This document shows, piece by piece, positions 17,082-25,213 of a DNA stretch of 64,000 nucleotides. Source of the stretch: Streptomyces sp. L2. GTDB lineage: Bacteria; Actinomycetota; Actinomycetes; Streptomycetales; Streptomycetaceae. Made by a program: the position numbers and the translations under genes. The number at the start of each line of letters is the position of its first letter. Position 1 is the first letter of the stretch. The notes under the pieces were generated by a model. That model searched no databases, was not told where the DNA came from, and was given only the letters and a program-made list of their open reading frames with translations. The stretch spans positions 7,316,001-7,380,000 of the forward strand of contig NZ_QBDT01000001.1 of assembly GCF_004124325.1 (NCBI RefSeq). Reading direction: 5' to 3'.

Positions 17082-17108
17082 TGTCGATCCGGCGTCGCGC
17101 CGTTCGTG
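17082..17108 (+). promoter_or_regulatory. Candidate ECF42-type promoter
   Basis: TGTCGA (17082-17087) is followed after 17 bp by CGTG (17105-17108). ECF42 sigma factors of Streptomyces are reported to use TGTCGA at -35 and CG(A/T)C at -10, so the sigma factor encoded downstream may transcribe its own operon. The -10 match is imperfect. Confidence 0.4.
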
Positions 17109-17125
17109 TAGGAGGTGAACCCCAG

Positions 17126-17180
17126 CCCCGGAGCACACAGCCCCGGCGCACACGGCCCGGAGCACACCGCCCCGGCACAC
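17126..17180. repeat. 15-bp degenerate tandem repeat, nearly 4 copies
   Basis: Units of the form CCCCGGAGCACACAG, CCCCGGCGCACACGG and so on repeat up to 20 bp before the YciI start codon. Confidence 0.65.
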
Positions 17181-17201
17181 TGAAAGCATCAGGAGGACGT
17201 C

Positions 17202-17552
17202 ATGAAGCACTACCTGCTCAGCGTGGTCCAGCCGGCCGGCGCGCAGCCCCCCGCCCCCGACGAGCTGGAAGCGATCATGCGCGACGTCAGGGCCTTCAAC
17301 GACGAACTGCGCGACGCCGGGGCCTGGGTTTTCGCCGGCGGCCTGCACGGGCCGGACACCGCCACCCTGCTGCGGACCAAGGACGGCGACGTGCTCATCA
17401 CCGACGGACCGTACGCCGAGGGCAAGGAGTACCTGGGCGGGCTCTGCCTGATCCGGGCCGCCGACCTCGACGAGGCGCTGGCGTGGGCCCGCAAGGCCGC
17501 CCTCGCCACGACCCTCCCGATCGAGGTGCGGGCCTTCGTGGACGAACACTGA
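17202..17552 (+). CDS. YciI/DGPF-domain protein, ECF42 partner
   Basis: A 116-residue protein of the YCII-related (DGPF) superfamily. It starts MKHYLLSVVQP and carries TDGPYAEGKEYLGGLCLIRAADLDEALAWA, where the family's DGPF motif reads DGPY. These proteins are encoded next to ECF42 sigma factors in most actinobacteria; their biochemical role is unknown. AGGAGG precedes ATG 17202. The stop codon overlaps the sigma factor start (ATGA), so the two are translationally coupled. Confidence 0.9.
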   Translation: MKHYLLSVVQPAGAQPPAPDELEAIMRDVRAFNDELRDAGAWVFAGGLHGPDTATLLRTKDGDVLITDGPYAEGKEYLGGLCLIRAADLDEALAWARKAALATTLPIEVRAFVDEH

Positions 17553-18790
17553 TGGACCCGGCCCCCGGCGTCGAGGCCGTCTTCCGCGCCGAGTACGGGC
17601 GCGCGGTCTCCGTCCTCGTCCGCTTCCTCGGCGACATCGACCTCGCCGAGGAAGCGGTCCAGGACGCCTTCACCACCGCCGTGCGCACCTGGCCGGACAC
17701 CGGCGTGCCGCCGAGCCCGGCCGGCTGGATCATCACCACCGCCCGCAACCGGGCCATCGACCGGCTGCGCCGCGAGGCCACCCGCGATGCCCGGCACGCC
17801 GAGGCGGCCCTGCTGTACACCCCCGGCGCCCCGTCCGAGGAGGGCCCCGTGCGTGACGACCGGCTCCGCCTGATCTTCACCTGCTGCCACCCCGCGCTCG
17901 CCCCGCAGGCCCGGGTGGCCCTCACCCTGCGCCTGCTCGGCGGGCTGAGCACCGAACGGATCGCCCGCGCCTTCCTGGTCCCCGAACCCACCCTCGCGCA
18001 GCGCCTGGTCCGCGCCAAAGCCAAGATCCGCGACGCGGGCATCCCCTACCGGGTGCCGCGCGACGCCGACCTGCCCGACCGGCTCGCCGGCGTCCTGACC
18101 GTCGTCTACCTCGTCTTCAACGAGGGCTACGCCGGCGATCCCGCCCTGTGCGAGGAGGCCCTGCGTCTCGGCCGGCTGCTCGCGGAACTGATGCCGGACG
18201 AACCGGAGGTCACCGGCCTGCTCGCGCTGATGCTGCTGACCGAGGCCCGGCGGCCGGCCCGGCACGGCGCCGACGGAGTCCTCGTGCCGCTGCCCGAGCA
18301 GGACCGCGGCCGGTGGGACCGCGAGCGGATCGCCGAGGGCCAGGAACTGGTCCGCCGCTGCCTGCGCCGCGACCGGCCGGGGCCGTACCAGATCCAGGCC
18401 GCGATCAACGCCGTGCACAGCGACGCGCCGACCGCCGCAGCCACCGACTGGGGGCAGATCCTGCGGCTGTACGACCAGTTGACGGCCGTCGCCCCGTCCC
18501 CGGTCGTCGCGCTGAACCGGGCGGTCGCCGTCGCCGAGGTGGCGGGACCCGGCCCTGCGCTGGACCTCGTCGACGCCCTCGACCTCGACGGCTACCACGT
18601 GCTGCACGCCGTCCGCGCCGACCTGCTGCGGCGCCTGGAGCGGCGCACGGAGTCGGCGAAGGAGTACGCGCGGGCCGTCGAACTCGCCGACAGCGACGCC
18701 GAACGCGGCTACCTCGAACGACGCCTCGGGGAACTCAGCCCCCCGTGGATACGTGACCCTCGCCACGCCCGGAATTACTTGGGAACCTGA
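17552..18790 (+). CDS. ECF42-group RNA polymerase sigma factor
   Basis: A 412-residue sigma factor. Region 2 is at about 10-75 (FRAEYGRAVSVLVRFLGDIDLAEEAVQDAF), region 4 at about 110-165 (TLRLLGGLSTERIARAFLVPEPTLAQRLVRAKAKI). It carries the long C-terminal extension (about 180-412) that defines ECF42, with NEGYAGD, ALNRAVAVAEV and TPR-like helices. No anti-sigma factor is adjacent, which fits the group: the extension itself is needed for activity. Coupled to the DGPF gene. Confidence 0.93.
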   Translation: MDPAPGVEAVFRAEYGRAVSVLVRFLGDIDLAEEAVQDAFTTAVRTWPDTGVPPSPAGWIITTARNRAIDRLRREATRDARHAEAALLYTPGAPSEEGPVRDDRLRLIFTCCHPALAPQARVALTLRLLGGLSTERIARAFLVPEPTLAQRLVRAKAKIRDAGIPYRVPRDADLPDRLAGVLTVVYLVFNEGYAGDPALCEEALRLGRLLAELMPDEPEVTGLLALMLLTEARRPARHGADGVLVPLPEQDRGRWDRERIAEGQELVRRCLRRDRPGPYQIQAAINAVHSDAPTAAATDWGQILRLYDQLTAVAPSPVVALNRAVAVAEVAGPGPALDLVDALDLDGYHVLHAVRADLLRRLERRTESAKEYARAVELADSDAERGYLERRLGELSPPWIRDPRHARNYLGT

Positions 18791-18818
18791 AAGGTTGGCA
18801 TTTACATCCGTCATCGCC

Positions 18819-18854
18819 GGCCCTTCGAGATCCGCCGCCCTTCGAGAACCCTGC
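18819..18854. repeat. 18-bp imperfect tandem duplication
   Basis: Two copies of a unit containing GCCCTTCGAGA lie just upstream of the ALDH remnant. Confidence 0.5.
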
Positions 18855-18894
18855 GCCCGGGCCGACCCGGCCCGGCAACCCCAGCGAGGCACCC

Positions 18895-19069
18895 GTGAAC
18901 CAGCAGCACACCCCCGAGCAGCCCGCCGAAATCGTGGCCCGGCTGCGCGCCACCTTCCGCACCGGGCGCACCAAGCCCGTCGAGTGGCGCACCGGCCGGC
19001 TGCGACGCCTGCGCGCGATGCTCACCGAGAACGGCGCCGACCTCGCCGCCGCCCTCCACGAGGACCTGG
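18895..19069 (+). pseudogene. Aldehyde dehydrogenase, 5' remnant
   Basis: From GTG 18895 (GCGAGG ribosome site) the frame encodes about 58 residues (VARLRATFRTGRTKPVEWRTG, RLRAMLTENGADLAAALHEDL) that match the N-terminus of class 3-type aldehyde dehydrogenases. After HEDL the sequence departs from the family and runs into the IS element. The C-terminal end of the same family is found on the far side of the element at 20981-21040, so the gene is interrupted and its middle (roughly 370 codons) is missing. Confidence 0.85.
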
Positions 19070-19107
19070 CAGCTACCACGGCCGCTATCGGGATTCATTC
19101 GCAGTGT

Positions 19108-19125
19108 CCCGGCGTTCACGCCGGG
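19108..19125. repeat. Left-end hairpin of the IS element
   Basis: CCCGGCG-TTCA-CGCCGGG, a perfect 7-bp stem with a TTCA tetraloop, is the sort of structure TnpA recognises in single-stranded ends. Confidence 0.65.
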
Positions 19126-19145
19126 GGTGAAGCGAATCTGATGGT

Positions 19146-19188
19146 GGCGACGCGGAGCGTCGCCGCATCTGCTCCGGCGGAGCCGGAG
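19146..19188. repeat. Pair of GGA-loop hairpins at the IS left end
   Basis: Two perfect stems with the same GGA loop lie 7 bp apart: GGCGACGCGGAGCGTCGCC (19146-19164) and CTCCGGCGGAGCCGGAG (19172-19188). A degenerate third one may follow near 19208-19228. They lie beyond the stop codon of tnpA. Confidence 0.6.
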
Positions 19189-19200
19189 ATGGCACAGGCG

Positions 19201-19670
19201 TCACTCATGGCGCGAAGCGTCATGACGGCCCGCCCAGGCGGAGCCGGGGAACGCTGATACCGGCCGGTTCTGCTGTTCGATGTACTGCCTGACCGCGGGA
19301 GCGGGGCGCCGCCGACGGTGCCGGCGAAGTAGGACCCGGACCAGAGCTTGTTGGCCCGCCAGTAGTGGCGTGCCAGGCCGGGGAACTCCTGGCGCAGGCG
19401 GCGCGAGGAGACACCCTTGAGGGAGTTGACCAGTTTGGTCACGGCGACCTTGGGCGGGAAGTTCACCAGGAGGTGGACGTGGTCGTCCTCGCCGTTGAAC
19501 TCCACCAGCTCGCACTCGAAGTCCGTGCACACGGATCGCATGATCTCCTCCATGCCCCTCAAGTGGGCATCGGCGAACACTTTGTGCCGGAACTTGGTCA
19601 CGAAGACCAAGTGCACATGCATCACGAATGTACAGTGCCTACCAGTTCTGATCTTCCGTGTCTCACCCAT
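19201..19670 (-). pseudogene. tnpA: IS200-type transposase TnpA, frameshifted
   Basis: Y1 HUH transposase that cuts and joins single-stranded IS ends. From ATG 19670 the frame reads MGETRKIRTGRHCTF, VHLVFVTKFR and the HUH motif DDHVHLLVNF. It then leaves the family pattern after GGAPL. In the neighbouring frame the expected continuation VRQYIEQQNRP, with the catalytic Tyr, is present, ending at 19201. One base appears to be missing in the CCCGCGG region around 19293-19300, so HUH and Tyr are in different frames and the product should be inactive unless frameshifting occurs. Confidence 0.85.
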
Positions 19671-19695
19671 GATCCAGGTATGCAGCGTGGCCGTC

Positions 19696-20919
19696 ATGCA
19701 GCTCCGGTACAGCTTTCGCCTGTACCCGGATTCCAGCCAGCAGAGGGCGTTGGCGAAGGCGTTCGGGTGCGCCCGGGTCGTGTTCAACGACGCGGTGCGT
19801 GCCCGCGAGGACGCCCGCAAGACCGGGCAGCCGTTCCCGAAGATCGGCGAGCTGTCCGCCCGCCTGATCACCCAGGCGAAGCGGACAGCCGCACGCTGCT
19901 GGCTGGGCGAGGTCTCCGCGGTCGTCCTGCAGCAGTCCCTGCGGGACGCCGAGACCGCGTACCGCAACTTTTTCGCCTCTCTCAAGGGCACCCGCAAGGG
20001 AGCGCGGCTGGGCGCGCCCCACTTCAGGTCACGTAAGGACAAGCGGCAGTCGATCCGGTTCACCGCCAACGCCCGCTGGTCCGTCACCGAAGCCGGCCGG
20101 CTGAGCCTGCCGAAGATCGGTGCGGTGAAGGTGAAGTGGTCCCGCACCCTGCCCGCCACCCCCACCTCCGTCACCGTGATCAAGGACGCGGCCGGCAGGT
20201 ACTTCGCCTCCTTCGTCGTCGACACCGACCCCGCCGCCGACCGGGCACGCATGCCCGCAACCGACCGCACCACCGGCATCGACCTCGGCCTCACCCACTT
20301 CGCGGTCCTGTCCGACGGCACGAAAATCGACTCACCGCGTTTCCTGCGGCGCGCGGAGAAGAAGCTGAAGAAGGCCCAGCGCGAGCTGTCCCGCAAACAG
20401 AAGGGAAGCAAGAACCGTGACAAGGCCCGCCTGAACGTCGCCCGCGCCCACACCAAGGTCGCCGACGCACGCCGCGAGTTCCACCACCAGCTCTCCACCA
20501 GGCTGATCTCCGAGAACCAAGGGATCGCCGTGGAGGATCTGTCGGTGGCTGGACTGGCCCGCACGCGGCTCGCCAAGTCCGTGCACGACGCCGGATGGTC
20601 CTCGTTCATCGGCATGCTGACATACAAGGCAAAACGGTACGGCCGCACCCTGGTCACGATCGGCCGGTTCGAACCGACCTCCCAGACCTGCTCCACCTGC
20701 GGCACCGTGGACGGACCCAAGCCCCTCGATGTCCGGGAGTGGACGTGTGCCGCCTGCGGCGCGGTCCACGACCGGGACCACAACGCCGCGATCAACGTCA
20801 AACAGGCCGCCGGACTGGCGGTATCAGCCTGCGGAGCGCCGGTAAGACCAGGAGCGATCCCGGCACAGCGCGAAGAAACAGGAAGCCACGGATTCCCGAC
20901 CGGAAACTGTGCCGCGTAG
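19696..20919 (+). CDS. tnpB: TnpB RNA-guided nuclease, IS605 family
   Basis: A 407-residue protein that looks intact. The RuvC-like residues are all present: Asp196 (GIDLGLTHF), Glu280 (IAVEDLSV), Asp361 (DRDHNAAIN), and the zinc ribbon has two CxxC pairs (CSTCG about 332-335, CAACG about 351-354). TnpB proteins are the ancestors of Cas12 and use a right-end RNA to cut DNA next to a short motif, keeping the element in place. ATG 19696 begins MQLRYSFRLYP, the usual start. Because the guide is read from DNA flanking the right end, it would come from the ALDH remnant. Confidence 0.93.
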   Translation: MQLRYSFRLYPDSSQQRALAKAFGCARVVFNDAVRAREDARKTGQPFPKIGELSARLITQAKRTAARCWLGEVSAVVLQQSLRDAETAYRNFFASLKGTRKGARLGAPHFRSRKDKRQSIRFTANARWSVTEAGRLSLPKIGAVKVKWSRTLPATPTSVTVIKDAAGRYFASFVVDTDPAADRARMPATDRTTGIDLGLTHFAVLSDGTKIDSPRFLRRAEKKLKKAQRELSRKQKGSKNRDKARLNVARAHTKVADARREFHHQLSTRLISENQGIAVEDLSVAGLARTRLAKSVHDAGWSSFIGMLTYKAKRYGRTLVTIGRFEPTSQTCSTCGTVDGPKPLDVREWTCAACGAVHDRDHNAAINVKQAAGLAVSACGAPVRPGAIPAQREETGSHGFPTGNCAA

Positions 20920-20980
20920 CGGCACAGCAACAGGTCGAGAAGGCCAGAATCCCCGGGCTTCAGCCCGAGGAGCAAGTCAA
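20780..20980 (+). ncRNA. Putative omega RNA of TnpB
   Basis: In this family the guide RNA overlaps the tnpB 3' end and stops at the right end. Here a perfect 9-bp hairpin CTGTGCCGC-GTA-GCGGCACAG (20907-20927) spans the tnpB stop codon and a TTCA-loop hairpin lies at 20951-20970. The bases after 20980 would be the guide. The 5' boundary is a guess. Confidence 0.4.
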
Positions 20981-21040
20981 TCCCTCGACACCTTCAGCCG
21001 CCGCCACCGCAAGGCGGTCCTGGCCAAGCCGCTCAACTGA
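20981..21040 (+). pseudogene. Aldehyde dehydrogenase, 3' remnant
   Basis: Nineteen codons, SLDTFSRRHRKAVLAKPLN then TGA, match the conserved C-terminus of class 3-type aldehyde dehydrogenases. Together with the 5' remnant at 18895 they bracket the IS element. Confidence 0.75.
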
Positions 21041-21075
21041 CCGTCCACGGCGAAGGCTTGTGCGATACTCCGCCG

Positions 21076-21983
21076 ATGCCCACTGAAACGATCACCGCGG
21101 AAGCCTCCGGGACCGTCACGCTCGGCGATCTCCCCGTCCACCGCCTCGGCCTCGGCGCGATGCGGCTGACGGGCAGCGCCGCGTTCCACCTGGGCACCCC
21201 GAGCGACCGCGAGCGCTCCCTCGCCGTGCTGCGCCGGGCCGTGGAAGTCGGCGTGAACCACATCGACACCGCCGCCTTCTACTTCTCCGCCCTGCGCTCC
21301 GCCAACGAACTGATCAACACCGCCCTCGCCCCGTACGCCGACGACCTGGTCATCGCCACCAAGGTCGGCCCCTTCCGTGACTGGTCCGGTGAGTGGGCCA
21401 CCGCCGCCCGGCCGGATCAGCTCCGCGGCCACGTCGAGGAGAACCTGCGCCAACTCGGCCGCGACCACCTCGACCTCGTCTATCTGCGCCGCATGAACCA
21501 GGTGTCCATCGCCGAACACTTCGGCGCACTCGCCGAGTTGCGCGAGGCCGGGCTGATCCGCCACCTGGGGATCTCCGCGGTGCACCCGCAGCACCTCACC
21601 GAGGCTCTGCGGATCGCCCCGGTGGTGTCCGTGCAGAACCGCTACGGACTGGACGCCCCCTACCCCGAGGGCCAGGAACTGCTGCGGATGTGCGGCGAGC
21701 GAGGCATCGCCTTCGTGCCTTACTACACCGTGGCCGGCGAGGGCGGGGAGCGCGGCGCGGCCGAGGCCCGCCAGGACGAGGAGGTGCTGTCCGTCGCCCG
21801 CGCCCACGGAGTGAGCCCAGCCCAGGTCCGCATCGCGTGGATCCTGCACCAGGGCCCCACGTCCTCGCCATCCCCGGCACCGGCGACCCGGGCCACCTCG
21901 CGGAGAACGTCGCCGCGGGCGCCCTGCGTCTCGCGGCGGACGACCTGAACCGCCTGAACGCACTCCGCGCCGGCAACGCCTGA
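21076..21983 (+). pseudogene. Aldo/keto reductase with a 3' frameshift
   Basis: NADPH-dependent oxidoreductase of the YdbC-like aldo/keto reductase group: LGLGAMRLTG, HIDTAAFYFS (Asp, Tyr of the tetrad), IATKVG (Lys), and LVYLRRMN in place of the usual LLH motif. From ATG 21076 the frame goes out of register after WILHQGP and stops at 21948 with a Ser/Arg-rich nonsense tail. The expected ending (HVLAIPGTGDPGHL, then ALRAGNA) is intact in another frame and stops at 21983, directly before a huge terminator palindrome. One C appears to be missing from the C run at 21855-21858. Confidence 0.85.
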
Positions 21984-22031
21984 CCCCGCGCCGCTGCGCG
22001 CCGGGCCGGCCCGGCGCGCAGCGGCGCGGGG
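21984..22031. terminator. 48-bp perfect palindrome, terminator
   Basis: Twenty-four bases starting CCCCGCGCCGCTGCGCG are followed at once by their exact reverse complement. It begins at the base after the in-frame stop (21981-21983) of the repaired aldo/keto reductase, supporting that end. As RNA it would form a stem of about 22 bp. Confidence 0.8.
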
Positions 22032-22122
22032 AGGGGGCCCCATCGCACCCGATCTTTCGGCCCCGACGGCAGCCCCTCCCATAATGGGCAGGCGGGCGCA
22101 CAGCCGTGCGACCGTGGGCTGA

Positions 22123-22136
22123 CTACCATCGCGTAG
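22123..22136. promoter_or_regulatory. Candidate BlaI-type operator
   Basis: CTAC-CATCGC-GTAG, a short dyad within GACTAC and GTAGAC, lies 46 bp upstream of the blaI-like start. Actinobacterial BlaI boxes have ACTAC and GTAGT half sites, so this is a possible autoregulatory site. Confidence 0.35.
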
Positions 22137-22181
22137 ACGGTCTTCCGGACCGCGGACGAACACGGGGTGAGGAACCTTCCC

Positions 22182-22550
22182 ATGACCGACGCCAAGGACG
22201 AACGCCGGCCGGCCGGTGAACTCGAAGCGAGCGTCATGGCCGCGCTCTGGGCCGCCGGTGCGCCCCAGACGCCCGGCCAGGTCCAGCTGACCCTCGGCGC
22301 CGGCCTCGCCCGTACGACGGTGACGACCATCCTGACCCGGCTGCACGACAAGGGCGTCGTCCGCCGGCAGCGCCAGGGCCGCGGCTACGCCTACGTCCCC
22401 GTCCAGGACGCGCACGGCCTCACCGCCCGCCGCATGCACAGCGAACTGGACCGCGACACCGACCGCGAGACCGTCCTCGCCCGCTTCGTCGCCCAGCTCA
22501 GCCCCGACGACGAGCGCATCCTGCGCGACCTCCTCGAAGCCGACGAGTGA
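22182..22550 (+). CDS. BlaI/MecI/CopY-family transcriptional repressor
   Basis: A 122-residue winged-helix repressor: LEASVMAALWAAGAPQTPGQVQLTLG, then TTVTTILTRLHDKGVVRRQRQGRGYAYVP, then a C-terminal dimerisation helix pair. In the classic system a membrane peptidase cleaves this kind of repressor on signal. The next gene encodes such a peptidase and overlaps it by the ATGA junction. GGGTGAGG supports ATG 22182 over the in-frame GTG 22167. Confidence 0.92.
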   Translation: MTDAKDERRPAGELEASVMAALWAAGAPQTPGQVQLTLGAGLARTTVTTILTRLHDKGVVRRQRQGRGYAYVPVQDAHGLTARRMHSELDRDTDRETVLARFVAQLSPDDERILRDLLEADE

Positions 22551-23491
22551 TGACCGCCCTGCTCCTGCTGCCGCTCCTGCTGCCCTGTGCGCTGCCGGGG
22601 CTCGCCCGCCGTGCCCTGGACCGGCTCGCGCCCGCCGTCGCCCTGTGGGTGATCACCTGCTCCGCCGTCGTCCTCGCCGGCTGCTCGCTGGCCGCGCTCG
22701 GCGCCTTCGTCCTCAACGGGCTGCTCAAGCTGCCGCTGTTCGCCGCGTTCGGAGAGCTGGTCCACCCGCTGCGCACCGCCTCCGACGTCTTCGTCGTCCC
22801 GGCCGCCGCGACCTCCGTCGGCGCGCTCGCCGTGTGCGGCTGGACCCTGGTCCGCTCCGTCCTGCACCAGACCCGCGCCTTCCGCGCGGCCCGCAGCCAG
22901 GCCGGGCGCGGGCCCGCCGCGGGCGACCTCTGTGTGGTGGACTCGCCGCGCCCGGACGCGTACGCCCTGCCCGGACGCCCGCACCGCATCGTCGTCACCA
23001 CCGCCATGCTGCGCAGCCTGGACGGTCCGGAACGGGAGGTGCTGTTCGCCCACGAACGGGCGCACAACGCGGGCGGCCACCACTACTTCCTCGCCGCCGC
23101 CGAACTCGCCGCCCACTGCCACCCCGCGCTGCGCCCGGTGCGCGAGACCATCCGGCTGGCCGCCGAGCGGGCCGCCGACGAGGCCGCCGCCGGGGCCGTC
23201 GGCGACCGCCGCCTCACCGCCCGCGCCATCGCCCGCGCCGCCCTCGCCGGACAGTCCGCCGGCCAGGCAGCCGGCTCGGACCGCCCCGGCTTCGCCGCCG
23301 CCGCGACCTCCGGGCCCGTCCCGCGCCGCGTCCAGGCACTCCTGGCCGCACCCCGGGTCCCGCGCCGCACGGGCAGGACCGTCGCCGCGCTCCTCCTGGC
23401 CTGCACCGCCGTCTCCTGCGTGGCCTCCGTGGCGGGCATGGCCGAATTCCACCACCGGGTGGAGGTCGCCCAGGGAGAAGAACACCCCTGA
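22550..23491 (+). CDS. M56-family (BlaR1-like) membrane zinc peptidase
   Basis: A 313-residue membrane protein with four hydrophobic segments (two near the N-terminus, one near 95, one at the C-terminus) and a cytosolic zinc protease domain: LFAHERAHNAGGHHYF has HExxH, and AAERAADEAAA supplies the third ligand. It lacks the extracellular beta-lactam sensor domain of BlaR1. Paired with the BlaI-like repressor it forms a short actinobacterial signalling module whose signal is unknown; no beta-lactamase gene is adjacent. Confidence 0.9.
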   Translation: MTALLLLPLLLPCALPGLARRALDRLAPAVALWVITCSAVVLAGCSLAALGAFVLNGLLKLPLFAAFGELVHPLRTASDVFVVPAAATSVGALAVCGWTLVRSVLHQTRAFRAARSQAGRGPAAGDLCVVDSPRPDAYALPGRPHRIVVTTAMLRSLDGPEREVLFAHERAHNAGGHHYFLAAAELAAHCHPALRPVRETIRLAAERAADEAAAGAVGDRRLTARAIARAALAGQSAGQAAGSDRPGFAAAATSGPVPRRVQALLAAPRVPRRTGRTVAALLLACTAVSCVASVAGMAEFHHRVEVAQGEEHP

Positions 23492-23621
23492 CGACGCCGG
23501 TGCCGGCGACGCCGCCCGCCGCACTGCCGGCACGTCCCGGGCTCCGCACCGCACCAAGGACTGGCGCGCTCCGGGTTTTACGTATAACCTCTCCCGCTAA
23601 CCACCTCCCCGGAAGGCCCCG

Positions 23622-24020
23622 ATGAGACGTATCGCCCTGGTCACCCTCGTCGTCGACGACTACGACGCGGCGATCCGTCATTACACCGAGGCCCTGGGGT
23701 TCCGGCTGGCCGAGGACACCCCGCGCCCCGACGGCTCCCGCTGGGTCGTCGTGGAACCGGGCACCGGCGCGCACGGAGGCGGCACCGGGCTCCTGCTCGC
23801 CCGCGCCAAGGGCGAGGAGCAGCGGGCCCGGGTCGGGGACCAGACCGGCGGCCGGGTCGGGTTCTTCCTGCACACCGACGACTTCGCCCGTGACCACGCC
23901 CGGATGACCGCCGCCGGCGTCACCTTCCTGGAAGAACCGCGCCACGAGCCGTACGGCACGGTCGCCGTCTTCCAGGACCTGTACGGCAACCGCTGGGACC
24001 TGCTCCAGCCCGCCGGCTGA
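23622..24020 (+). CDS. VOC-superfamily (glyoxalase-like) protein
   Basis: A 132-residue single-unit VOC protein: [25 protein letters not shown] at the start and [17 protein letters not shown] at the end, the last with the metal-site region. Function is not specific; members include glyoxalase I, dioxygenases and resistance proteins. GGAAGG lies before ATG 23622. An AT-rich stretch TTTTACGTATAACCT just upstream could hold the -10 box. Confidence 0.85.
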   Translation: MRRIALVTLVVDDYDAAIRHYTEALGFRLAEDTPRPDGSRWVVVEPGTGAHGGGTGLLLARAKGEEQRARVGDQTGGRVGFFLHTDDFARDHARMTAAGVTFLEEPRHEPYGTVAVFQDLYGNRWDLLQPAG

Positions 24021-24065
24021 GCCCGCCCCGCCGTACTGGACCACTCCGTCGCCCCGGAACACCCT

Positions 24066-24107
24066 GCTCCGAGCCGCACCGCTCCGAGCCGCACCGCTCC
24101 GAACACC
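24066..24107. repeat. 15-bp tandem repeat, 2.7 copies
   Basis: GCTCCGAGCCGCACC occurs at 24066 and 24081 exactly, with a partial third copy from 24096, in the leader of the adenosine deaminase gene. Confidence 0.75.
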
Positions 24108-24142
24108 CGCTCCACGAAAGCCCGACGAAAGACAGACACGCC

Positions 24143-25213
24143 ATGACTGCTACGCGCGTAGACGCCGATGTGATCCGCCGGCTCCCCAAGGCCGTCCTGC
24201 ACGACCACCTCGACGGCGGCCTGCGCCCCGCCACCGTCGTCGAGCTGGCGGCCGAGGTCGGCCACACGCTGCCCACCACCGACCCCGGGGAACTCGCCGC
24301 CTGGTACGTCGAGGCCGCGAACTCCGGCGACCTCGTCCGCTACATAGCCACCTTCGAGCACACCCTCGCCGTCATGCAGTCCCGTGCGGGCCTGCTGCGC
24401 GTCGCCGAGGAGTACGTCCTCGACCTCGCCGCCGACGGCGTCGTCTACGCCGAGGTGCGTTACGCGCCCGAGCTGAACACCCGCGGCGGGCTGTCGCTGG
24501 GCGAGGTCGTGGAGGCCGTGCAGGAGGGCCTGGCCGCCGGCATGGCCAAGGCCGCCGCCGCGGGCACCCCGGTGCGGGTCGGCACCCTGCTCTGCGGGAT
24601 GCGGATGTTCGACCGGGTCGGCGAGGCCGCCGAGTTGGCCGTCGCCTACCGGGACGCGGGCGTCGTCGGCTTCGACATCGCCGGCGCCGAGGACGGCTTC
24701 CCGCCCGCCGACCACCTCGCCACCTTCGAGCACCTGCGCCGCGAGAGCGTGCCGTTCACCATCCACGCCGGCGAGGCGCACGGCCTGCCCAGCATCCACC
24801 AGGCCCTCCAGGTGTGCGGCGCCCAGCGCATCGGGCACGGCGTGCGGCTCACCGAGGACATCGTCGACGGCAAGCTCGGCCGGCTCGCCGCCTGGGTCCG
24901 CGACCGCCGGATCGCGCTGGAGATGTGCCCCACCTCCAACCTGCAGACCGGCTGCGCCACCTCCATCGCCGAGCACCCGATCACGGCGCTGAAGGACCTC
25001 GGCTTCCGGGTCACCCTGAACACCGACAACCGCCTGGTGTCGGGGACGACGATGACCCGGGAGATGTCCCTGCTGGTCGAGGAGGCCGGCTGGAGCGTCG
25101 AGGACCTGCGCACGGTCACGGTGAACGCCGTCAAGAGCGCGTTCCTCCCGTTCGACGAGCGCAAGGCCCTCATCGAGGACGTCGTGCTGCCGGGCTACGC
25201 GGCCGCGCTCTGA
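24143..25213 (+). CDS. add: Adenosine deaminase
   Basis: A 356-residue purine salvage enzyme converting adenosine to inosine. Zinc and catalytic motifs are all visible: [12 protein letters not shown] near residue 18, [10 protein letters not shown] (His and Glu region), [18 protein letters not shown] and [16 protein letters not shown] (Asp pair). The length is normal. The 3' end overlaps the convergent DinB gene by 19 bp. Confidence 0.95.
   Translation: MTATRVDADVIRRLPKAVLHDHLDGGLRPATVVELAAEVGHTLPTTDPGELAAWYVEAANSGDLVRYIATFEHTLAVMQSRAGLLRVAEEYVLDLAADGVVYAEVRYAPELNTRGGLSLGEVVEAVQEGLAAGMAKAAAAGTPVRVGTLLCGMRMFDRVGEAAELAVAYRDAGVVGFDIAGAEDGFPPADHLATFEHLRRESVPFTIHAGEAHGLPSIHQALQVCGAQRIGHGVRLTEDIVDGKLGRLAAWVRDRRIALEMCPTSNLQTGCATSIAEHPITALKDLGFRVTLNTDNRLVSGTTMTREMSLLVEEAGWSVEDLRTVTVNAVKSAFLPFDERKALIEDVVLPGYAAAL

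Larger units (their letters stand above)
19070..20980. mobile_element. IS200/IS605-family insertion sequence
   Basis: The element carries divergent tnpA (minus) and tnpB (plus) genes whose starts are 25 bp apart. Subterminal hairpins with the same TTCA loop occur near each end: CCCGGCG-TTCA-CGCCGGG at 19108-19125 and CGGGC-TTCA-GCCCG at 20954-20967. The right boundary is set at 20980 because ALDH coding sequence resumes at 20981; the left boundary is where ALDH similarity ends. There are no terminal inverted repeats, as expected for this family. Exact cleavage sites are not known. Confidence 0.85.
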
